This document shows, piece after piece, positions 39,844-49,409 of a stretch of DNA of 64,000 nucleotides. The stretch comes from Pseudoruegeria sp. SK021 (lineage in GTDB: Bacteria > Pseudomonadota > Alphaproteobacteria > Rhodobacterales > Rhodobacteraceae), in NCBI RefSeq assembly GCF_002119405.1, contig NZ_MTBG01000011.1, positions 1-64,000 of the forward strand, read 5' to 3'. The notes beneath the pieces were generated by a model. That model saw only the letters and a list, made by a program, of their open reading frames with translations. It was not told the DNA's origin and made no database searches. The translations under genes and the position numbers were made by a program. How positions within the stretch are numbered: position 1 is the first letter of the stretch; each line of letters starts with the position of its first letter.

Positions 39844-40460
39844 AACTCGACGTGATCAATCTGGACGGCGTTGCAGCCGGCAGCGTCGATCTGGGCGAAG
39901 ACATCTTCGGCCTGGAACCACGCGCTGACATTCTGCACCGTGTCGTCCGCTGGCAGCGCAACAATGCGCAAGCTGGCACGCACAAGGTGAAGACTCGGTC
40001 CGAGACCAGCTATTCGACCAAGAAGATCGTTCGCCAGAAAGGTTCTGGCGGCGCGCGTCACGGGGATCGCAATGCGCCGATCTTCCGCGGTGGTGGTATC
40101 TATAAAGGTCCGACTCCACGGAGCCACGGTCATGATTTGACCAAGAAGTTCCGTAAACTGGGTCTGAAGCATGCGCTCAGCTCGAAAGCCGCGACTGGCA
40201 ACCTGATCGTTCTGGACGAAGCCGTTCTGAGCGAAGCGAAAACAGCGTTGCTGGCCAAAGCAGTTAAGAACCTCGGTTGGAAGCGTGTTCTGATCATCGA
40301 TGGTGCTGAAGTGAACGCAAACTTTGCGCGCGCTGCGGCTAACATCGAAGGTGTGGACCTGCTGCCATCGATGGGCGCCAACGTTTATGACATCTTGAAG
40401 CGGGAAACACTCGTGTTGACCAAAGCTGGTGTCGAAGCTCTGGAGGCTCGTTTGAAATGA
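39840..40460 (+). CDS. rplD: 50S ribosomal protein L4
   Basis: A 206-residue L4 that lines the nascent-peptide tunnel. The extended loop carries [20 protein letters not shown]. In gammaproteobacteria L4 represses its operon; whether this applies here is unknown. Start overlaps rplC and the stop overlaps rplW, both as ATGA. Confidence 0.96.
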   Translation: MKLDVINLDGVAAGSVDLGEDIFGLEPRADILHRVVRWQRNNAQAGTHKVKTRSETSYSTKKIVRQKGSGGARHGDRNAPIFRGGGIYKGPTPRSHGHDLTKKFRKLGLKHALSSKAATGNLIVLDEAVLSEAKTALLAKAVKNLGWKRVLIIDGAEVNANFARAAANIEGVDLLPSMGANVYDILKRETLVLTKAGVEALEARLK

Positions 40461-40753
40461 GCACGAAAGCACAACACTACGACGTGATCCGTAAGCCGAT
40501 CATCACCGAGAAGGCCACCTTGGCTTCCGAGGCGAATGCGGTGGTATTTGAGGTGGCAATCGATGCCAACAAGCCTCAGATCAAAGAAGCGGTCGAGTCG
40601 CTGTTCAATGTCAAAGTGAAGGCCGTCAACACGACCGTCACCAAAGGCAAGGTCAAGCGGTTCCGCGGTATGCTCGGCAAACGTAAAGACGTTAAGAAGG
40701 CCTATGTGACCCTCGAAGCGGGTAACACGATTGACGTCTCTACCGGGCTCTGA
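40457..40753 (+). CDS. rplW: 50S ribosomal protein L23
   Basis: A 98-residue L23 at the tunnel exit, where it docks trigger factor and [18 protein letters not shown] at the N-terminus is the family signature. Overlaps rplD by ATGA. A short stem-loop lies downstream before rplB. Confidence 0.95.
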   Translation: MSTKAQHYDVIRKPIITEKATLASEANAVVFEVAIDANKPQIKEAVESLFNVKVKAVNTTVTKGKVKRFRGMLGKRKDVKKAYVTLEAGNTIDVSTGL

Positions 40754-40771
40754 TAGCTCCGCATCTTCTTC

Positions 40772-40793
40772 GGCTCCGGAGTAATCCGGGGCC
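40772..40793 (+). other. stem-loop in the rplW-rplB gap
   Basis: GGCTCCGG, loop AGTAAT, CCGGGGCC make an 8-bp stem with one G-U pair in the 94-bp spacer. Only TACTATTA follows, so termination would be inefficient. Confidence 0.45.
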
Positions 40794-40847
40794 GCTACTA
40801 TTAGACGATTGCCCTTCGGGGCAGAACAACAACGGAAGACAGAAAGC

Positions 40848-41690
40848 ATGGCACTCAAGTCGTATAAACCGACGACGCCTGGCCAGCGTGGGCTGGTTCT
40901 GATCGACCGTTCGGAGCTCTGGAAAGGGCGCCCTGTTAAGAGCCTCACTGAGGGTCTGAGCAAGATGGGCGGCCGGAACAACACCGGACGGATCACGATG
41001 CGTCGCCGCGGCGGTGGCGCGAAGCGTCTCTATCGCATCGTCGATTTCAAGCGTAACAAATTCGATGTCGACGGTATCGTCGTGCGGATCGAGTATGACC
41101 CCAACCGGACCGCGTTCATCGCGCTGATCCAGTACAATGACGGCGAGCAGGCTTATATCCTTGCACCGCAACGTCTTGGGATCGGTGACAAGATCGTCGC
41201 AGGCGCCAAAGTTGACATTAAGCCGGGCAACGCGATGCCGTTCTCGGGCATGCCGATCGGTACGATCGTGCACAATGTCGAGCTGAAAGCAGGCAAGGGC
41301 GGCCAGATCGCACGCGCCGCTGGCACCTATGCCCAGTTCGTTGGTCGCGATGGCGGCTACGCTCAGATCCGGTTGTCTTCGGGCGAACTGCGTCTGGTGC
41401 GTCAGGAATGCATGGCCACCGTTGGTGCCGTGTCGAACCCTGACAACTCCAACCAAAACTTCGGTAAAGCCGGCCGTAACCGTCACAAGGGCATCCGTCC
41501 GTCGGTGCGCGGTGTGGTTATGAACCCGATTGATCACCCTCATGGTGGTGGTGAAGGCCGGACTTCGGGTGGTCGCCACCCAGTGACCCCTTGGGGTAAG
41601 CCGACCAAAGGTGCCCGCACCCGCGACAAGAACAAGGCGTCCAGCAAGCTCATCCTGCGTTCGCGTCACGCCAAGAAGAAGGGCCGCTAA
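40848..41690 (+). CDS. rplB: 50S ribosomal protein L2
   Basis: A 280-residue L2, central to the peptidyl-transferase region. The conserved [18 protein letters not shown] carries the functionally essential His. [16 protein letters not shown] in the N-terminal part is typical. The ATG at 40848 follows AACGGAAGACAGAAAGC. rpsS begins 4 bp after its stop. Confidence 0.96.
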   Translation: MALKSYKPTTPGQRGLVLIDRSELWKGRPVKSLTEGLSKMGGRNNTGRITMRRRGGGAKRLYRIVDFKRNKFDVDGIVVRIEYDPNRTAFIALIQYNDGEQAYILAPQRLGIGDKIVAGAKVDIKPGNAMPFSGMPIGTIVHNVELKAGKGGQIARAAGTYAQFVGRDGGYAQIRLSSGELRLVRQECMATVGAVSNPDNSNQNFGKAGRNRHKGIRPSVRGVVMNPIDHPHGGGEGRTSGGRHPVTPWGKPTKGARTRDKNKASSKLILRSRHAKKKGR

Positions 41691-41693
41691 TAG

Positions 41694-41972
41694 ATGGCAC
41701 GCTCAGTCTGGAAGGGGCCTTTTGTCGACAGCTATGTGCTGAAGAAGGCCGAAAAATCCCGTGATTCGGGAAAGAACGAAGTCATCAAGATCTGGTCGCG
41801 TCGCTCGACGATCCTGCCCCAGTTTGTGGGCCTGACGTTTGGCGTTTACAACGGCAAGAAACACATCCCGGTGAACGTCAGCGAAGACATGATCGGTCAG
41901 AAGTTCGGTGAATATTCGCCGACGCGGACCTATTATGGCCATGCCGCCGACAAAAAAGCGAAGCGGAAGTAA
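41694..41972 (+). CDS. rpsS: 30S ribosomal protein S19
   Basis: A 92-residue S19 of the 30S head. [16 protein letters not shown] starts the protein and [14 protein letters not shown] ends it. Tightly packed between rplB (3-bp gap) and rplV (3-bp gap). Confidence 0.96.
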   Translation: MARSVWKGPFVDSYVLKKAEKSRDSGKNEVIKIWSRRSTILPQFVGLTFGVYNGKKHIPVNVSEDMIGQKFGEYSPTRTYYGHAADKKAKRK

Positions 41973-41975
41973 GTC

Positions 41976-42356
41976 ATGGGCAAGGAAAAGAACCCCCGGC
42001 GCGTGGCAGACAACGAAGCTATGGCGAAAGTCCGGATGCTGCGTACAAGCGCGCAAAAACTGAACCTCGTGGCGCAGATGATTCGCGGCAAGAAGGTCGA
42101 CAAGGCTCTGTCTGATCTGACGTTCTCGTCCAAGCGTATCTCGGACGACGTGAAGAAATGTCTTCAGTCGGCCATCGCGAATGCCGAGAACAACCACAAT
42201 CTCGACGTGGACGGTCTGATCGTTGCCGAAGCTTATGTCGGCAAGAACATGACCATGAAGCGCGGGCGTCCTCGGGCGCGTGGCCGGTTCGGCAAGATCA
42301 TGAAGCCGTTCTCGGAACTGACCATCAAGGTCCGCCAGGTTGAGGAGCAAGCCTAA
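41976..42356 (+). CDS. rplV: 50S ribosomal protein L22
   Basis: A 126-residue L22, whose beta hairpin lines the exit tunnel. [20 protein letters not shown] and the hairpin [20 protein letters not shown] are visible. The stop shares its A with the rpsC start. Confidence 0.96.
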   Translation: MGKEKNPRRVADNEAMAKVRMLRTSAQKLNLVAQMIRGKKVDKALSDLTFSSKRISDDVKKCLQSAIANAENNHNLDVDGLIVAEAYVGKNMTMKRGRPRARGRFGKIMKPFSELTIKVRQVEEQA

Positions 42357-43081
42357 TGGGTAATAAAGTCAATCCCGTCGGCATGCGGCTTCAGGTCAAC
42401 CGGACCTGGGACAGCCGTTGGTATGCTGACACCAAAGACTACGGCGATATGCTGCTGGAAGATATCCGGATTCGCGAGTTCATCCGCAAGGAGTGCAAGC
42501 AAGCCGGGATCAGCCGTGTGATCATCGAACGTCCGCACAAGAAGTGCCGCGTTACGATCCACACTGCACGTCCGGGCGTCATCATCGGCAAAAAAGGCGC
42601 GGACATCGAGACGCTCCGCAAGAAAATTGCCGCGATGACCAAAAGCGACGTTCACTTGAACATCGTCGAAGTCCGCAAGCCCGAACTTGACGCCTATTTG
42701 GTCGCCGAGAACGTGGCACAGCAGCTGGAGCGCCGGGTGTCTTTCCGTCGCGCCATGAAGCGTGCGGTGCAGAACTCCATGCGTATGGGTGCCCTTGGTA
42801 TCCGTCTGAACGTCGCGGGCCGCCTTGGTGGTGCCGAGATCGCGCGGACCGAATGGTATCGTGAAGGTCGGGTGCCGTTGCACACGCTGCGCGCAGACAT
42901 CGACTATGCTTTGGTCGAAGCCATGACGCCCTACGGCATCATCGGCATCAAGGTCTGGATCTTCAAAGGCGAGATTCTGGAGCACGATCCGGCTGCACGC
43001 GACCGCAAGGCGCAGGAGCTTCAGGATGGTCCGACGCCACGTGGCGCACAGACCAACCGTGGCCCCGGCAACCGTAGGTAA
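42356..43081 (+). CDS. rpsC: 30S ribosomal protein S3
   Basis: A 241-residue S3. The KH domain GXXG motif is in [14 protein letters not shown] (about residues 72-85). It helps form the mRNA entry helicase. The C-terminal tail ([16 protein letters not shown]) is basic. Confidence 0.96.
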   Translation: MGNKVNPVGMRLQVNRTWDSRWYADTKDYGDMLLEDIRIREFIRKECKQAGISRVIIERPHKKCRVTIHTARPGVIIGKKGADIETLRKKIAAMTKSDVHLNIVEVRKPELDAYLVAENVAQQLERRVSFRRAMKRAVQNSMRMGALGIRLNVAGRLGGAEIARTEWYREGRVPLHTLRADIDYALVEAMTPYGIIGIKVWIFKGEILEHDPAARDRKAQELQDGPTPRGAQTNRGPGNRR

Positions 43082-43093
43082 GGAACCGAACAG

Positions 43094-43507
43094 ATGCTGC
43101 AACCAAAGCGCACGAAATTCCGCAAACAGCACAAAGGCCGTATCCACGGCGAAGCTAAAGGCGGATCGGACATCTCTTTCGGGACCTATGCCCTGAAGGC
43201 GACCGAACCTGAGCGTATCACAGCGCGTCAGATCGAAGCTGCCCGTCGGGCCATGACGCGTCACATGAAGCGTCAAGGCCGTGTCTGGATCCGGATTTTC
43301 CCGGATGTTCCTGTCACCTCCAAGCCGACCGAAGTGCGGATGGGTAAAGGTAAAGGTTCTGTCGATTATTGGGCCGCTCGGGTGAAACCCGGCCGGATCA
43401 TGTTCGAACTGGACGGCGTGACCGAAGTTGTTGCGCGCGAGGCCCTGCGCCTTGCTGCAATGAAGCTGCCGATCAAGACCCGCTTCGTGGTTCGCGAAGA
43501 CTGGTAA
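43094..43507 (+). CDS. rplP: 50S ribosomal protein L16
   Basis: A 137-residue L16 at the A site. [19 protein letters not shown] and the [15 protein letters not shown] segment are conserved. Normally rpmC follows directly; here a terminator and 328 bp come between. Confidence 0.96.
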   Translation: MLQPKRTKFRKQHKGRIHGEAKGGSDISFGTYALKATEPERITARQIEAARRAMTRHMKRQGRVWIRIFPDVPVTSKPTEVRMGKGKGSVDYWAARVKPGRIMFELDGVTEVVAREALRLAAMKLPIKTRFVVREDW

Positions 43508-43540
43508 TCGCCTGAGCGATTTTCGCTCTGCACAAACTTA

Positions 43541-43580
43541 AAAATGGTCCTGCCGGGAAACCGGCGGGGCCATTTTCCAT
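43541..43580 (+). terminator. strong terminator after rplP
   Basis: AAAATGGTCCTGCCGG, GAAA tetraloop, CCGGCGGGGCCATTTT make a 16-bp stem with two G-U pairs, ending in a T run. It would cut the S10 cluster into two transcription units. Confidence 0.88.
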
Positions 43581-43835
43581 TTGTACCTCGTTATCGGCTG
43601 CAGGGGCGGGCGCGCGCTTTGTGGTGCCAGCCCGTTGTTTGGGCGCCGTGCCGCGGTTTGGGATGGGGCAGGGAGGGCGCTTAAGTGGGCGCTTTGGGTC
43701 ACGTTCTGCACGAAGTTCCAATCAGTGCTTGCCATGCCCCGCCATTATCCCTATTGAGCCAGCTTCTACTCGCACTCCACCGGATTCGGCGTCACCCGCT
43801 AGGGGCGTTCCGGTGACGTTGAAAGGAAAAGGGCG
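43581..43835 (+). promoter_or_regulatory. spacer with a candidate promoter for rpmC onward
   Basis: TTGCCA (43729-43734), 17 bp, TATTGA (43752-43757) is a good sigma-70 candidate 78 bp before rpmC. No gene is supported in the 328-bp gap between rplP and rpmC. Confidence 0.5.
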
Positions 43836-44048
43836 ATGAACGCCACTGAACTACGTGACAAGACCCCAGATCAGCTTCGTGAAGAGCTGGTCAATCTGAA
43901 GAAAGAGGCCTTCAACCTCCGCTTTCAACAGGCCACCGGGCAACTTGAAAATACTGCACGCATGCGCGTCGTCCGTCGTGGCGCCGCTCGCGTGATGACC
44001 ATTCTGAACCAAAAAGCCGCTGAAGCGGCTGCTGAAAAGGGAGCCTAA
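43836..44048 (+). CDS. rpmC: 50S ribosomal protein L29
   Basis: A 70-residue, mostly helical L29 that contacts L23 at the exit tunnel. [19 protein letters not shown] and [19 protein letters not shown] are typical. First gene after the rplP terminator; GGAAAAGGGCG precedes its start. Confidence 0.95.
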   Translation: MNATELRDKTPDQLREELVNLKKEAFNLRFQQATGQLENTARMRVVRRGAARVMTILNQKAAEAAAEKGA

Positions 44049-44052
44049 CACT

Positions 44053-44283
44053 ATGCCCAAACGCATCCTGACCGGCACCGTGACCAGCAGCAAAAACGAG
44101 CAGACCGTGACCGTTTCGGTCGAGCGTCGCTTTACGCACCCGGTTCTGAAGAAGACGATTCGTAAGTCCAAGAAATACCGGGCTCACGACGAGCAGAACA
44201 CCTTCAAAGAAGGCGATCAGGTTCGCATCATTGAATGTGCGCCGCGCTCGAAAACGAAACGCTGGGAAGTTCTGACCGCCTAA
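44053..44283 (+). CDS. rpsQ: 30S ribosomal protein S17
   Basis: A 76-residue S17. [19 protein letters not shown] begins the OB fold and [20 protein letters not shown] follows. It is an early-binding protein of the 30S body. 74 bp separate it from rplN. Confidence 0.95.
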   Translation: MPKRILTGTVTSSKNEQTVTVSVERRFTHPVLKKTIRKSKKYRAHDEQNTFKEGDQVRIIECAPRSKTKRWEVLTA

Positions 44284-44357
44284 GGTCGTTACTTTCTGGT
44301 TTACGAAACCCTGGGGGAATGGGCATGAAGCCCCCCCAAAGGTCGGGAGAAACCTAA

Positions 44358-44726
44358 ATGATCCAGATGCAGACCAATCTGGATGTTGCTGACAACTCCG
44401 GCGCACGCCGGGTGCAGTGCATCAAGGTCCTTGGCGGCTCGCATCGCCGCTATGCTTCTGTCGGCGACATCATCATGGTGTCGGTGAAAGAGGCTATTCC
44501 CCGTGGACGCGTTAAGAAGGGTGATGTCCGTAAGGCTGTCGTCGTTCGCACCGCGAAAGAAGTCCGCCGGGAAGATGGCACCGCGATCCGTTTTGATCGT
44601 AATGCCGCCGTCATTCTAAACAACAACAATGAGCCGATCGGCACCCGTATCTTTGGGCCGGTGGTTCGTGAACTGCGCGCGAAGAACTTCATGAAGATCA
44701 TCTCGCTTGCGCCGGAGGTGCTGTAA
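44358..44726 (+). CDS. rplN: 50S ribosomal protein L14
   Basis: A 122-residue L14, which bridges the subunits. [20 protein letters not shown] and [20 protein letters not shown] are conserved. GGTCGGGAGAAACCTAA precedes the start. TGATG-type overlap with rplX. Confidence 0.96.
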   Translation: MIQMQTNLDVADNSGARRVQCIKVLGGSHRRYASVGDIIMVSVKEAIPRGRVKKGDVRKAVVVRTAKEVRREDGTAIRFDRNAAVILNNNNEPIGTRIFGPVVRELRAKNFMKIISLAPEVL

Positions 44727-45031
44727 TGGCTGCCAAGCTCCGCAAAGGTGACAAGGTTCTGGTTCTGTCCGGTAAGGACAAGGGCCGTGAAGGCGAAATC
44801 ACTTCGGTTAACCCGCAAGCCGGCAAGGCTGTGGTTGACGGCGTGAATATTTCTATTCGTCACGTCAAGCAGACCCAGAACACTCAGGGTGGTCGCGTAC
44901 CGACCGCAACCCCGATTGATCTGTCCAATCTGGCTTTGATCGACACAAACGGCAAACCCACCCGGATCGGCTTCCGCATGGAAGACGGTAAGAAAGTGCG
45001 CTTCGCCAAGACCACGGGGGAGACCGTCTGA
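44726..45031 (+). CDS. rplX: 50S ribosomal protein L24
   Basis: A 101-residue assembly initiator with an N-terminal KOW motif ([18 protein letters not shown], about residues 8-25). Start and stop overlap rplN and rplE by one base. Confidence 0.96.
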   Translation: MAAKLRKGDKVLVLSGKDKGREGEITSVNPQAGKAVVDGVNISIRHVKQTQNTQGGRVPTATPIDLSNLALIDTNGKPTRIGFRMEDGKKVRFAKTTGETV

Positions 45032-45591
45032 TGCTCGACACCACCGATTATACCCCGCGCCTAAAAGCTCAGTACCGTTCGACGATCCGGGCTCAGATGA
45101 AGGAAGAATTCTCGTACAAGAACGAGATGATGATCCCGCGTCTGGACAAGATCGTTCTGAACATGGGCGTCGGCGAGGCCGTGAAGGACACCAAAAAGGT
45201 GAAATTCGCACAAGAAGACATGACCACCATCGCCGGTCAGAAAGCTCTCATCACCTACGCCAAGAAATCTGTTGCAAGCTTCCGGGTTCGCGAAGAGATG
45301 CCGCTTGGTTGTAAAGTGACGTTGCGCGCCGAGAAGATGTACGAATTCCTCGATCGTCTGGTCACCATCGCACTGCCACGCGTTCGCGACTTCCGCGGCA
45401 TTTCGCCGAAGTCCTTCGACGGTCGTGGCAACTATGCCATGGGTCTGAAAGAGCACATCGTGTTCCCCGAAATCGAGTACGACAAAGTCGACTCGGTCCT
45501 CGGTATGGACATCATCATTTGTACAACCGCGAAGACCGACGCGGAAGCCAAGGCGCTGTTGAAGTTCTTCAACATGCCCTTCACCAGCTGA
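45031..45591 (+). CDS. rplE: 50S ribosomal protein L5
   Basis: A 186-residue L5, which binds 5S r[22 protein letters not shown] and [20 protein letters not shown] are signatures. Overlaps rplX by one base and precedes rpsN by 19 bp. Confidence 0.96.
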   Translation: MLDTTDYTPRLKAQYRSTIRAQMKEEFSYKNEMMIPRLDKIVLNMGVGEAVKDTKKVKFAQEDMTTIAGQKALITYAKKSVASFRVREEMPLGCKVTLRAEKMYEFLDRLVTIALPRVRDFRGISPKSFDGRGNYAMGLKEHIVFPEIEYDKVDSVLGMDIIICTTAKTDAEAKALLKFFNMPFTS

Positions 45592-45610
45592 TCGCGGGAG
45601 AGACACGAAC

Positions 45611-45916
45611 ATGGCAAAAAAAGCAATGATCGAACGCCAGTTGAAGCGTGAGAAGCTGGTGGAACAGTACGCCGCCAAACGCGCTGAACTGAAAGCGATC
45701 GCGAAAGATGACAGTCTTCCGATGGAAGAGCGGTTCAAAGCCCGCTTGAAATTGGCAAAACTGCCGCGCAACTCGTCCGCAACCCGTCTTCACAACCGTT
45801 GTCAGCTGACCGGCCGCCCGCATGCGTACTACCGCAAGCTAAAGCTGTCCCGGATCGCGCTGCGGGAACTTGGCTCGAATGGCCAAATCCCCGGTCTCGT
45901 GAAATCGAGCTGGTAA
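45611..45916 (+). CDS. rpsN: 30S ribosomal protein S14, zinc-free form
   Basis: A 101-residue S14 without the CxxC zinc motifs, i.e. the long form. [20 protein letters not shown]-like sequence marks the conserved region. It is placed in the 30S head. A short spacer leads to rpsH. Confidence 0.95.
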   Translation: MAKKAMIERQLKREKLVEQYAAKRAELKAIAKDDSLPMEERFKARLKLAKLPRNSSATRLHNRCQLTGRPHAYYRKLKLSRIALRELGSNGQIPGLVKSSW

Positions 45917-45928
45917 GGAGGGCAAAGA

Positions 45929-46321
45929 ATGAACGATCCTCTTGGTGATATGCTGACCCGCATCCGCAATGCGCAGATGCGTGGGAAGTCCGTAGTTAAG
46001 TCGCCAGCCTCCAAGCTGCGCGTCTGGGTTCTCGATGTGCTGGCCAACGAAGGCTATATCCGTGGGTATGAGAAAACCACGGACGAAAACGGCCATCCTG
46101 CCCTTGAAATCAGCCTGAAGTATTTCGATGGCGCCCCGGTTATTCGCGAAATCCACCGCGTTTCGACCCCCGGCCGTCGTGTGTACTCGGGTTCCCAGGA
46201 ATTGCCGCAGGTCCGTCAGGGCTTGGGTGTTTCCATCGTCTCCACGCCCCGCGGCGTGATGTCGGATGCTGCTGCACGTTCTGCCAATGTTGGCGGCGAA
46301 GTGCTCTGCACCGTATTCTAA
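45929..46321 (+). CDS. rpsH: 30S ribosomal protein S8
   Basis: A 130-residue S8, the usual repressor of the spc operon in other bacteria. [19 protein letters not shown] starts it and [18 protein letters not shown] is the C-terminal signature. AAGGAGGG precedes the start. Confidence 0.96.
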   Translation: MNDPLGDMLTRIRNAQMRGKSVVKSPASKLRVWVLDVLANEGYIRGYEKTTDENGHPALEISLKYFDGAPVIREIHRVSTPGRRVYSGSQELPQVRQGLGVSIVSTPRGVMSDAAARSANVGGEVLCTVF

Positions 46322-46333
46322 GGAGGGCAGGAT

Positions 46334-46867
46334 ATGTCTCGTATCGGTAAAAAGCCGGTTGCCCTTCCGTCGGGTGTCACCGCAACGGTGTCCGGTCAGA
46401 CCGTTGAAGTAAAGGGGCCGAAAGGCACCCGGAGCTTCACCGCGTCCGATCAGATCAACGTGACTATGGAAGAGGGCGCCATCTCGGTGATGCCTCGTGG
46501 CAAGTCCAAGGTTGCTTTGCAGCATTGGGGTATGTCGCGGACCATGGTTGGCAACCTCGTTGAGGGTGTGACCACGGGCTTCCGCAAGGAACTGGAAATC
46601 AACGGTGTTGGTTACCGGGCTCAAATGGTCGGCACCAACTTGAAGTTGGCGCTTGGCTATAGCCACGACGTTGAATTCATCGTCCCCGAAGGTGTGACCG
46701 TCAGCTGCCCCAAGCAGACCGAGATCATCATCGAGGGCATCGATCAGCAACTCGTCGGCCAAGTCGCGGCAAACATCCGCGAATGGCGTGCGCCTGAGCC
46801 CTATAAGGGCAAGGGTATCAAGTACAAAGACGAGTTCATCTTCCGCAAGGAAGGCAAGAAGAAGTAA
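46334..46867 (+). CDS. rplF: 50S ribosomal protein L6
   Basis: A 177-residue L6 with two related domains, near the factor-binding site. [20 protein letters not shown] begins it; [20 protein letters not shown] near the C-terminus is the family signature. AAGGAGGGC precedes the ATG. Confidence 0.96.
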   Translation: MSRIGKKPVALPSGVTATVSGQTVEVKGPKGTRSFTASDQINVTMEEGAISVMPRGKSKVALQHWGMSRTMVGNLVEGVTTGFRKELEINGVGYRAQMVGTNLKLALGYSHDVEFIVPEGVTVSCPKQTEIIIEGIDQQLVGQVAANIREWRAPEPYKGKGIKYKDEFIFRKEGKKK

Positions 46868-46877
46868 GGACGGGCAC

Positions 46878-47237
46878 ATGGCAAACAGCAAAAGAACACT
46901 GTTTCTGAAGCGCCGTATGCGCGTTCGGAACAAACTGCGGAAAATGGCGAATGGGCGTCCGCGCCTGTCGGTTCACCGCAGCAACAAGAACATCAGCGTC
47001 CAGCTGATCGACGATGTGAATGGCGTGACCTTGGTCTCGGCGTCCTCGCTCGAGAAGGATCTGGGCGTTGTCGGGAAGAACAACATCGACGCGGCGACCA
47101 AAGTTGGTTCGGCTATTGCCGAGCGGGCTAAGGCAAAGGGCCTCGACGAATGTTATTTCGACCGCGGCGGTTTCCTGTTCCACGGGAAGGTGAAGGCTTT
47201 GGCCGACGCAGCCCGTGAAGGTGGCCTGAAGTTCTAA
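46878..47237 (+). CDS. rplR: 50S ribosomal protein L18
   Basis: A 119-residue L18, a 5S rRNA partner. [20 protein letters not shown] and [20 protein letters not shown] are conserved. Upstream in-frame sequence belongs to rplF in another frame. A terminator-like hairpin follows, so rplR-rpsE is not simply contiguous. Confidence 0.95.
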   Translation: MANSKRTLFLKRRMRVRNKLRKMANGRPRLSVHRSNKNISVQLIDDVNGVTLVSASSLEKDLGVVGKNNIDAATKVGSAIAERAKAKGLDECYFDRGGFLFHGKVKALADAAREGGLKF

Positions 47238-47247
47238 AGACTTAGAG

Positions 47248-47276
47248 GGGCACCCGGTTGGGTGCCCCATTCTATT
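47248..47276 (+). terminator. terminator-like hairpin after rplR
   Basis: GGGGCACCC, loop GGTT, GGGTGCCCC form a perfect 9-bp stem followed by ATTCTATT. It lies in the 143-bp gap before rpsE. Confidence 0.65.
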
Positions 47277-47380
47277 GAGTGGAGGTGGCGTTTCGGTGCT
47301 GCCTCGATGATCCAGGGGCCGTTTTTGCCTACTGCGATTGACCGAATGCGGCACCTCGTGCCGTAACGAAAGGATGCCGT

Positions 47381-47968
47381 ATGGCTAGAGAAGACAACCG
47401 CCGGCAAGGTCGCGATCGCGACGAAAACCCGGAATTCGCCGATCGTCTGGTTGCGATCAACCGCGTCTCCAAGACCGTTAAGGGTGGTAAGCGCTTTGGC
47501 TTTGCCGCGCTTGTCGTCGTTGGCGACCAAAAGGGCCGCGTCGGCTTCGGCAAGGGCAAGGCCAAAGAGGTCCCCGAGGCGATCCGTAAGGCAACCGAGC
47601 AAGCCCGTCGTCAGCTGGTCCGTATCCCGCTGCGCGAAGGTCGCACGCTGCACCATGACATGCAGGGCCGTTGGGGCGCTGGCAAAGTCGTGATGCGCAC
47701 AGCACCGCAAGGTACCGGCATCATCGCTGGTGGTCCAATGCGCGCTGTGTTCGAGATGCTGGGTGTGCAGGACGTTGTTGCGAAGTCGCAAGGCTCGCAG
47801 AACCCGTACAACATGATCCGGGCAACGATCGATGGCCTGACCAAGGAAAGCAGCCCCCGTATGGTGGCACAGCGCCGTGGTAAAAAGGTCTCTGATATTC
47901 TTCCCAAGCGGGATGACGCACCGGTTTCGGCTGACGCCGAAGCAGCTGCTGAAACCGCAGACGCGTGA
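47381..47968 (+). CDS. rpsE: 30S ribosomal protein S5
   Basis: A 195-residue S5. The double-stranded RNA-binding-like part [20 protein letters not shown] and the [20 protein letters not shown] segment are present. It contributes to decoding accuracy. The C-terminal Ala-rich stretch is longer than in E. coli. rpmD follows after 11 bp. Confidence 0.96.
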   Translation: MAREDNRRQGRDRDENPEFADRLVAINRVSKTVKGGKRFGFAALVVVGDQKGRVGFGKGKAKEVPEAIRKATEQARRQLVRIPLREGRTLHHDMQGRWGAGKVVMRTAPQGTGIIAGGPMRAVFEMLGVQDVVAKSQGSQNPYNMIRATIDGLTKESSPRMVAQRRGKKVSDILPKRDDAPVSADAEAAAETADA

Positions 47969-47979
47969 GGATCGAATCA

Positions 47980-48168
47980 ATGGCAAAAACCATCGTCGTC
48001 AAGCAGGTGGGTTCGCCCATCCGTCGCCCCGCCAAGCAGCGTGCTACGCTGGTCGGCCTCGGCCTGAACAAGATGCACAAGACCCGTGAACTGGAAGATA
48101 CCCCTTCCGTTCGTGGCATGGTCAACAGCATCCCACATCTGGTCGAAATTATCGAAGAGCGCGGTTAA
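47980..48168 (+). CDS. rpmD: 50S ribosomal protein L30
   Basis: A 62-residue L30. [20 protein letters not shown] and [20 protein letters not shown] match the family. Its stop is followed within 8 bp by a terminator hairpin. Confidence 0.95.
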   Translation: MAKTIVVKQVGSPIRRPAKQRATLVGLGLNKMHKTRELEDTPSVRGMVNSIPHLVEIIEERG

Positions 48169-48176
48169 ACCGTGTT

Positions 48177-48204
48177 TGCCCTCCGCTTCGGCGGGGGGCA
48201 TTTT
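48177..48204 (+). terminator. terminator with TTCG tetraloop after rpmD
   Basis: TGCCCTCCGC, loop TTCG, GCGGGGGGCA form a 10-bp stem with one G-U pair, followed by TTTT. The very stable loop suggests efficient termination. Confidence 0.82.
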
Positions 48205-48225
48205 CTATTGTCTGGATCGACTCCC

Positions 48226-48573
48226 ATGTTCGATTTCTCTGCCCTGCTAACCGCCGCTCAGACTTGGAACAAAGCAGCGTTTGCGTATGGGCAGATGGTG
48301 ATCACGGCCAATGTGGTGATCCAACGCCGGTGTATGCAAATGGCGCTTGGAACCATGAAGCCGGAAGAAGCCGCGCGGATGGTGCTTGAAAAGCCTGCTG
48401 CGATGGCAAAATTATTTGAGATGGCGGCGCGAGCCCATGCGGCACAGCGCGGCACAGCAGCAGTGGCGCTTGCGGCAATTACGCCCATCGGTGCCAAAAC
48501 AGCGTCTAACGCCAAGCGGTTGAGCGGTCCCAAGACTGCATCCCGTCGTGGCAGCGGCCCCACCAAGGGCTGA
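48226..48573 (+). CDS. Ala-rich, phasin/antifreeze-like small protein inside the ribosomal cluster
   Basis: A 115-residue protein of no recognised ribosomal family. MFDFSALLTAAQTWNKAAFA begins it; a mostly helical middle part has ARMVLEKPAAMAKLFEMAAR; the C-terminus is basic (KRLSGPKTASRRGSGPTKG). I recall such small proteins annotated as antifreeze or phasin-like in Rhodobacterales, in the same rpmD-rplO position. It might be a nucleoid-, granule- or ribosome-associated protein, but the function is unknown. It starts 22 bp beyond the rpmD terminator hairpin and its stop is 260 bp before rplO. ATG at 48226 was chosen because the longer upstream frame overlaps the terminator. Confidence 0.65.
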   Translation: MFDFSALLTAAQTWNKAAFAYGQMVITANVVIQRRCMQMALGTMKPEEAARMVLEKPAAMAKLFEMAARAHAAQRGTAAVALAAITPIGAKTASNAKRLSGPKTASRRGSGPTKG

Positions 48574-48668
48574 CGCGCAGTGGCCGCTTAGCGGTCGTGC
48601 AACATGCGTTTCCGGCGATCCTGGCTCGGTGGGCAGCGATGTCACCAGAGGGATTTCCCGAGAGGTGC

Positions 48669-48697
48669 TTGATCCTCGCGCTAGGCGCGTGTATCAG
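48669..48697 (+). promoter_or_regulatory. weak candidate promoter upstream of rplO
   Basis: TTGATC, 17 bp, TATCAG in the 260-bp gap between the Ala-rich gene and rplO. No gene is seen in that gap. Expression of rplO-secY-adk onward may start here. Confidence 0.35.
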
Positions 48698-48833
48698 GCG
48701 CGATGTTCCGGTCTCGGCCGGAGCCAGACGACCAAGACACTTTGCGGGCCGATGGCCTGCATCCTGATTAGAAACGCCGAGTCTGCCTCACACCGTCGCT
48801 GGTAGGGCATGTCCGGCATAGGAGTTAAGCGAC

Positions 48834-49307
48834 ATGAAACTGCATGAACTGCACGACAATCCCGGCGCCACCAAAAAGCGCAAGCGCATCGGTCGCGGTC
48901 CGGGTTCCGGCACTGGTAAGACCGGTGGTCGCGGGATCAAGGGTCAAAACTCGCGTTCGGGTGTGGCGATCAATGGGTATGAAGGCGGCCAAATGCCCCT
49001 CTACCAGCGGTTGCCTAAGCGCGGCTTCAACAAGCCGAATCGGAGAGCATACGCCGTCATCAACTTGGGCCTGATCCAGAAGTTCATCGACGCGGGCAAG
49101 CTCGACGCAAGTGCGCCGATCACCGAAGACGTGTTGGTGTCGACTGGCGCGATCCGGCGCAAGCTGGACGGTGTTCGCATCCTTGCAAAGGGCGAATTGA
49201 CCACAGCGGTCACCTTGACCGTCACTGGCGCATCGGCTTCGGCCATTGAGGCCGTTTCGAAAGCAGGCGGTTCACTGACGGCCACTTCGGCGGTTGCGGC
49301 AGAGTAA
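48834..49307 (+). CDS. rplO: 50S ribosomal protein L15
   Basis: A 157-residue L15. [20 protein letters not shown]-type Gly-rich N-terminal sequence and [20 protein letters not shown] are conserved. It helps late 50S assembly. A strong stem-loop lies between it and secY. Confidence 0.95.
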   Translation: MKLHELHDNPGATKKRKRIGRGPGSGTGKTGGRGIKGQNSRSGVAINGYEGGQMPLYQRLPKRGFNKPNRRAYAVINLGLIQKFIDAGKLDASAPITEDVLVSTGAIRRKLDGVRILAKGELTTAVTLTVTGASASAIEAVSKAGGSLTATSAVAAE

Positions 49308-49356
49308 ACGGTTGTGGGCGGCGTAATTGCCGCTTACATCTTTCTCAGGTTTTCCA

Positions 49357-49389
49357 GCGCCGCCGATCCGGAAGCCGGGTCGGCGGCGC
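49357..49389 (+). promoter_or_regulatory. 15-bp stem-loop just upstream of secY
   Basis: GCGCCGCCGATCCGG, loop AAG, CCGGGTCGGCGGCGC form a stem with a single G-U pair, 20 bp before the secY start. It has no T run. It may protect or process the transcript or tune secY translation. Confidence 0.5.
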
Positions 49390-49409
49390 AACGTTGAAAG
49401 AGACACAGC

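Noticed and set aside
43621-43839. Possible gene in the rplP-rpmC gap
   Set aside because: Composition looks random (Pro/Arg/Ser-rich), with no start signal; the region contains a terminator and promoter instead.
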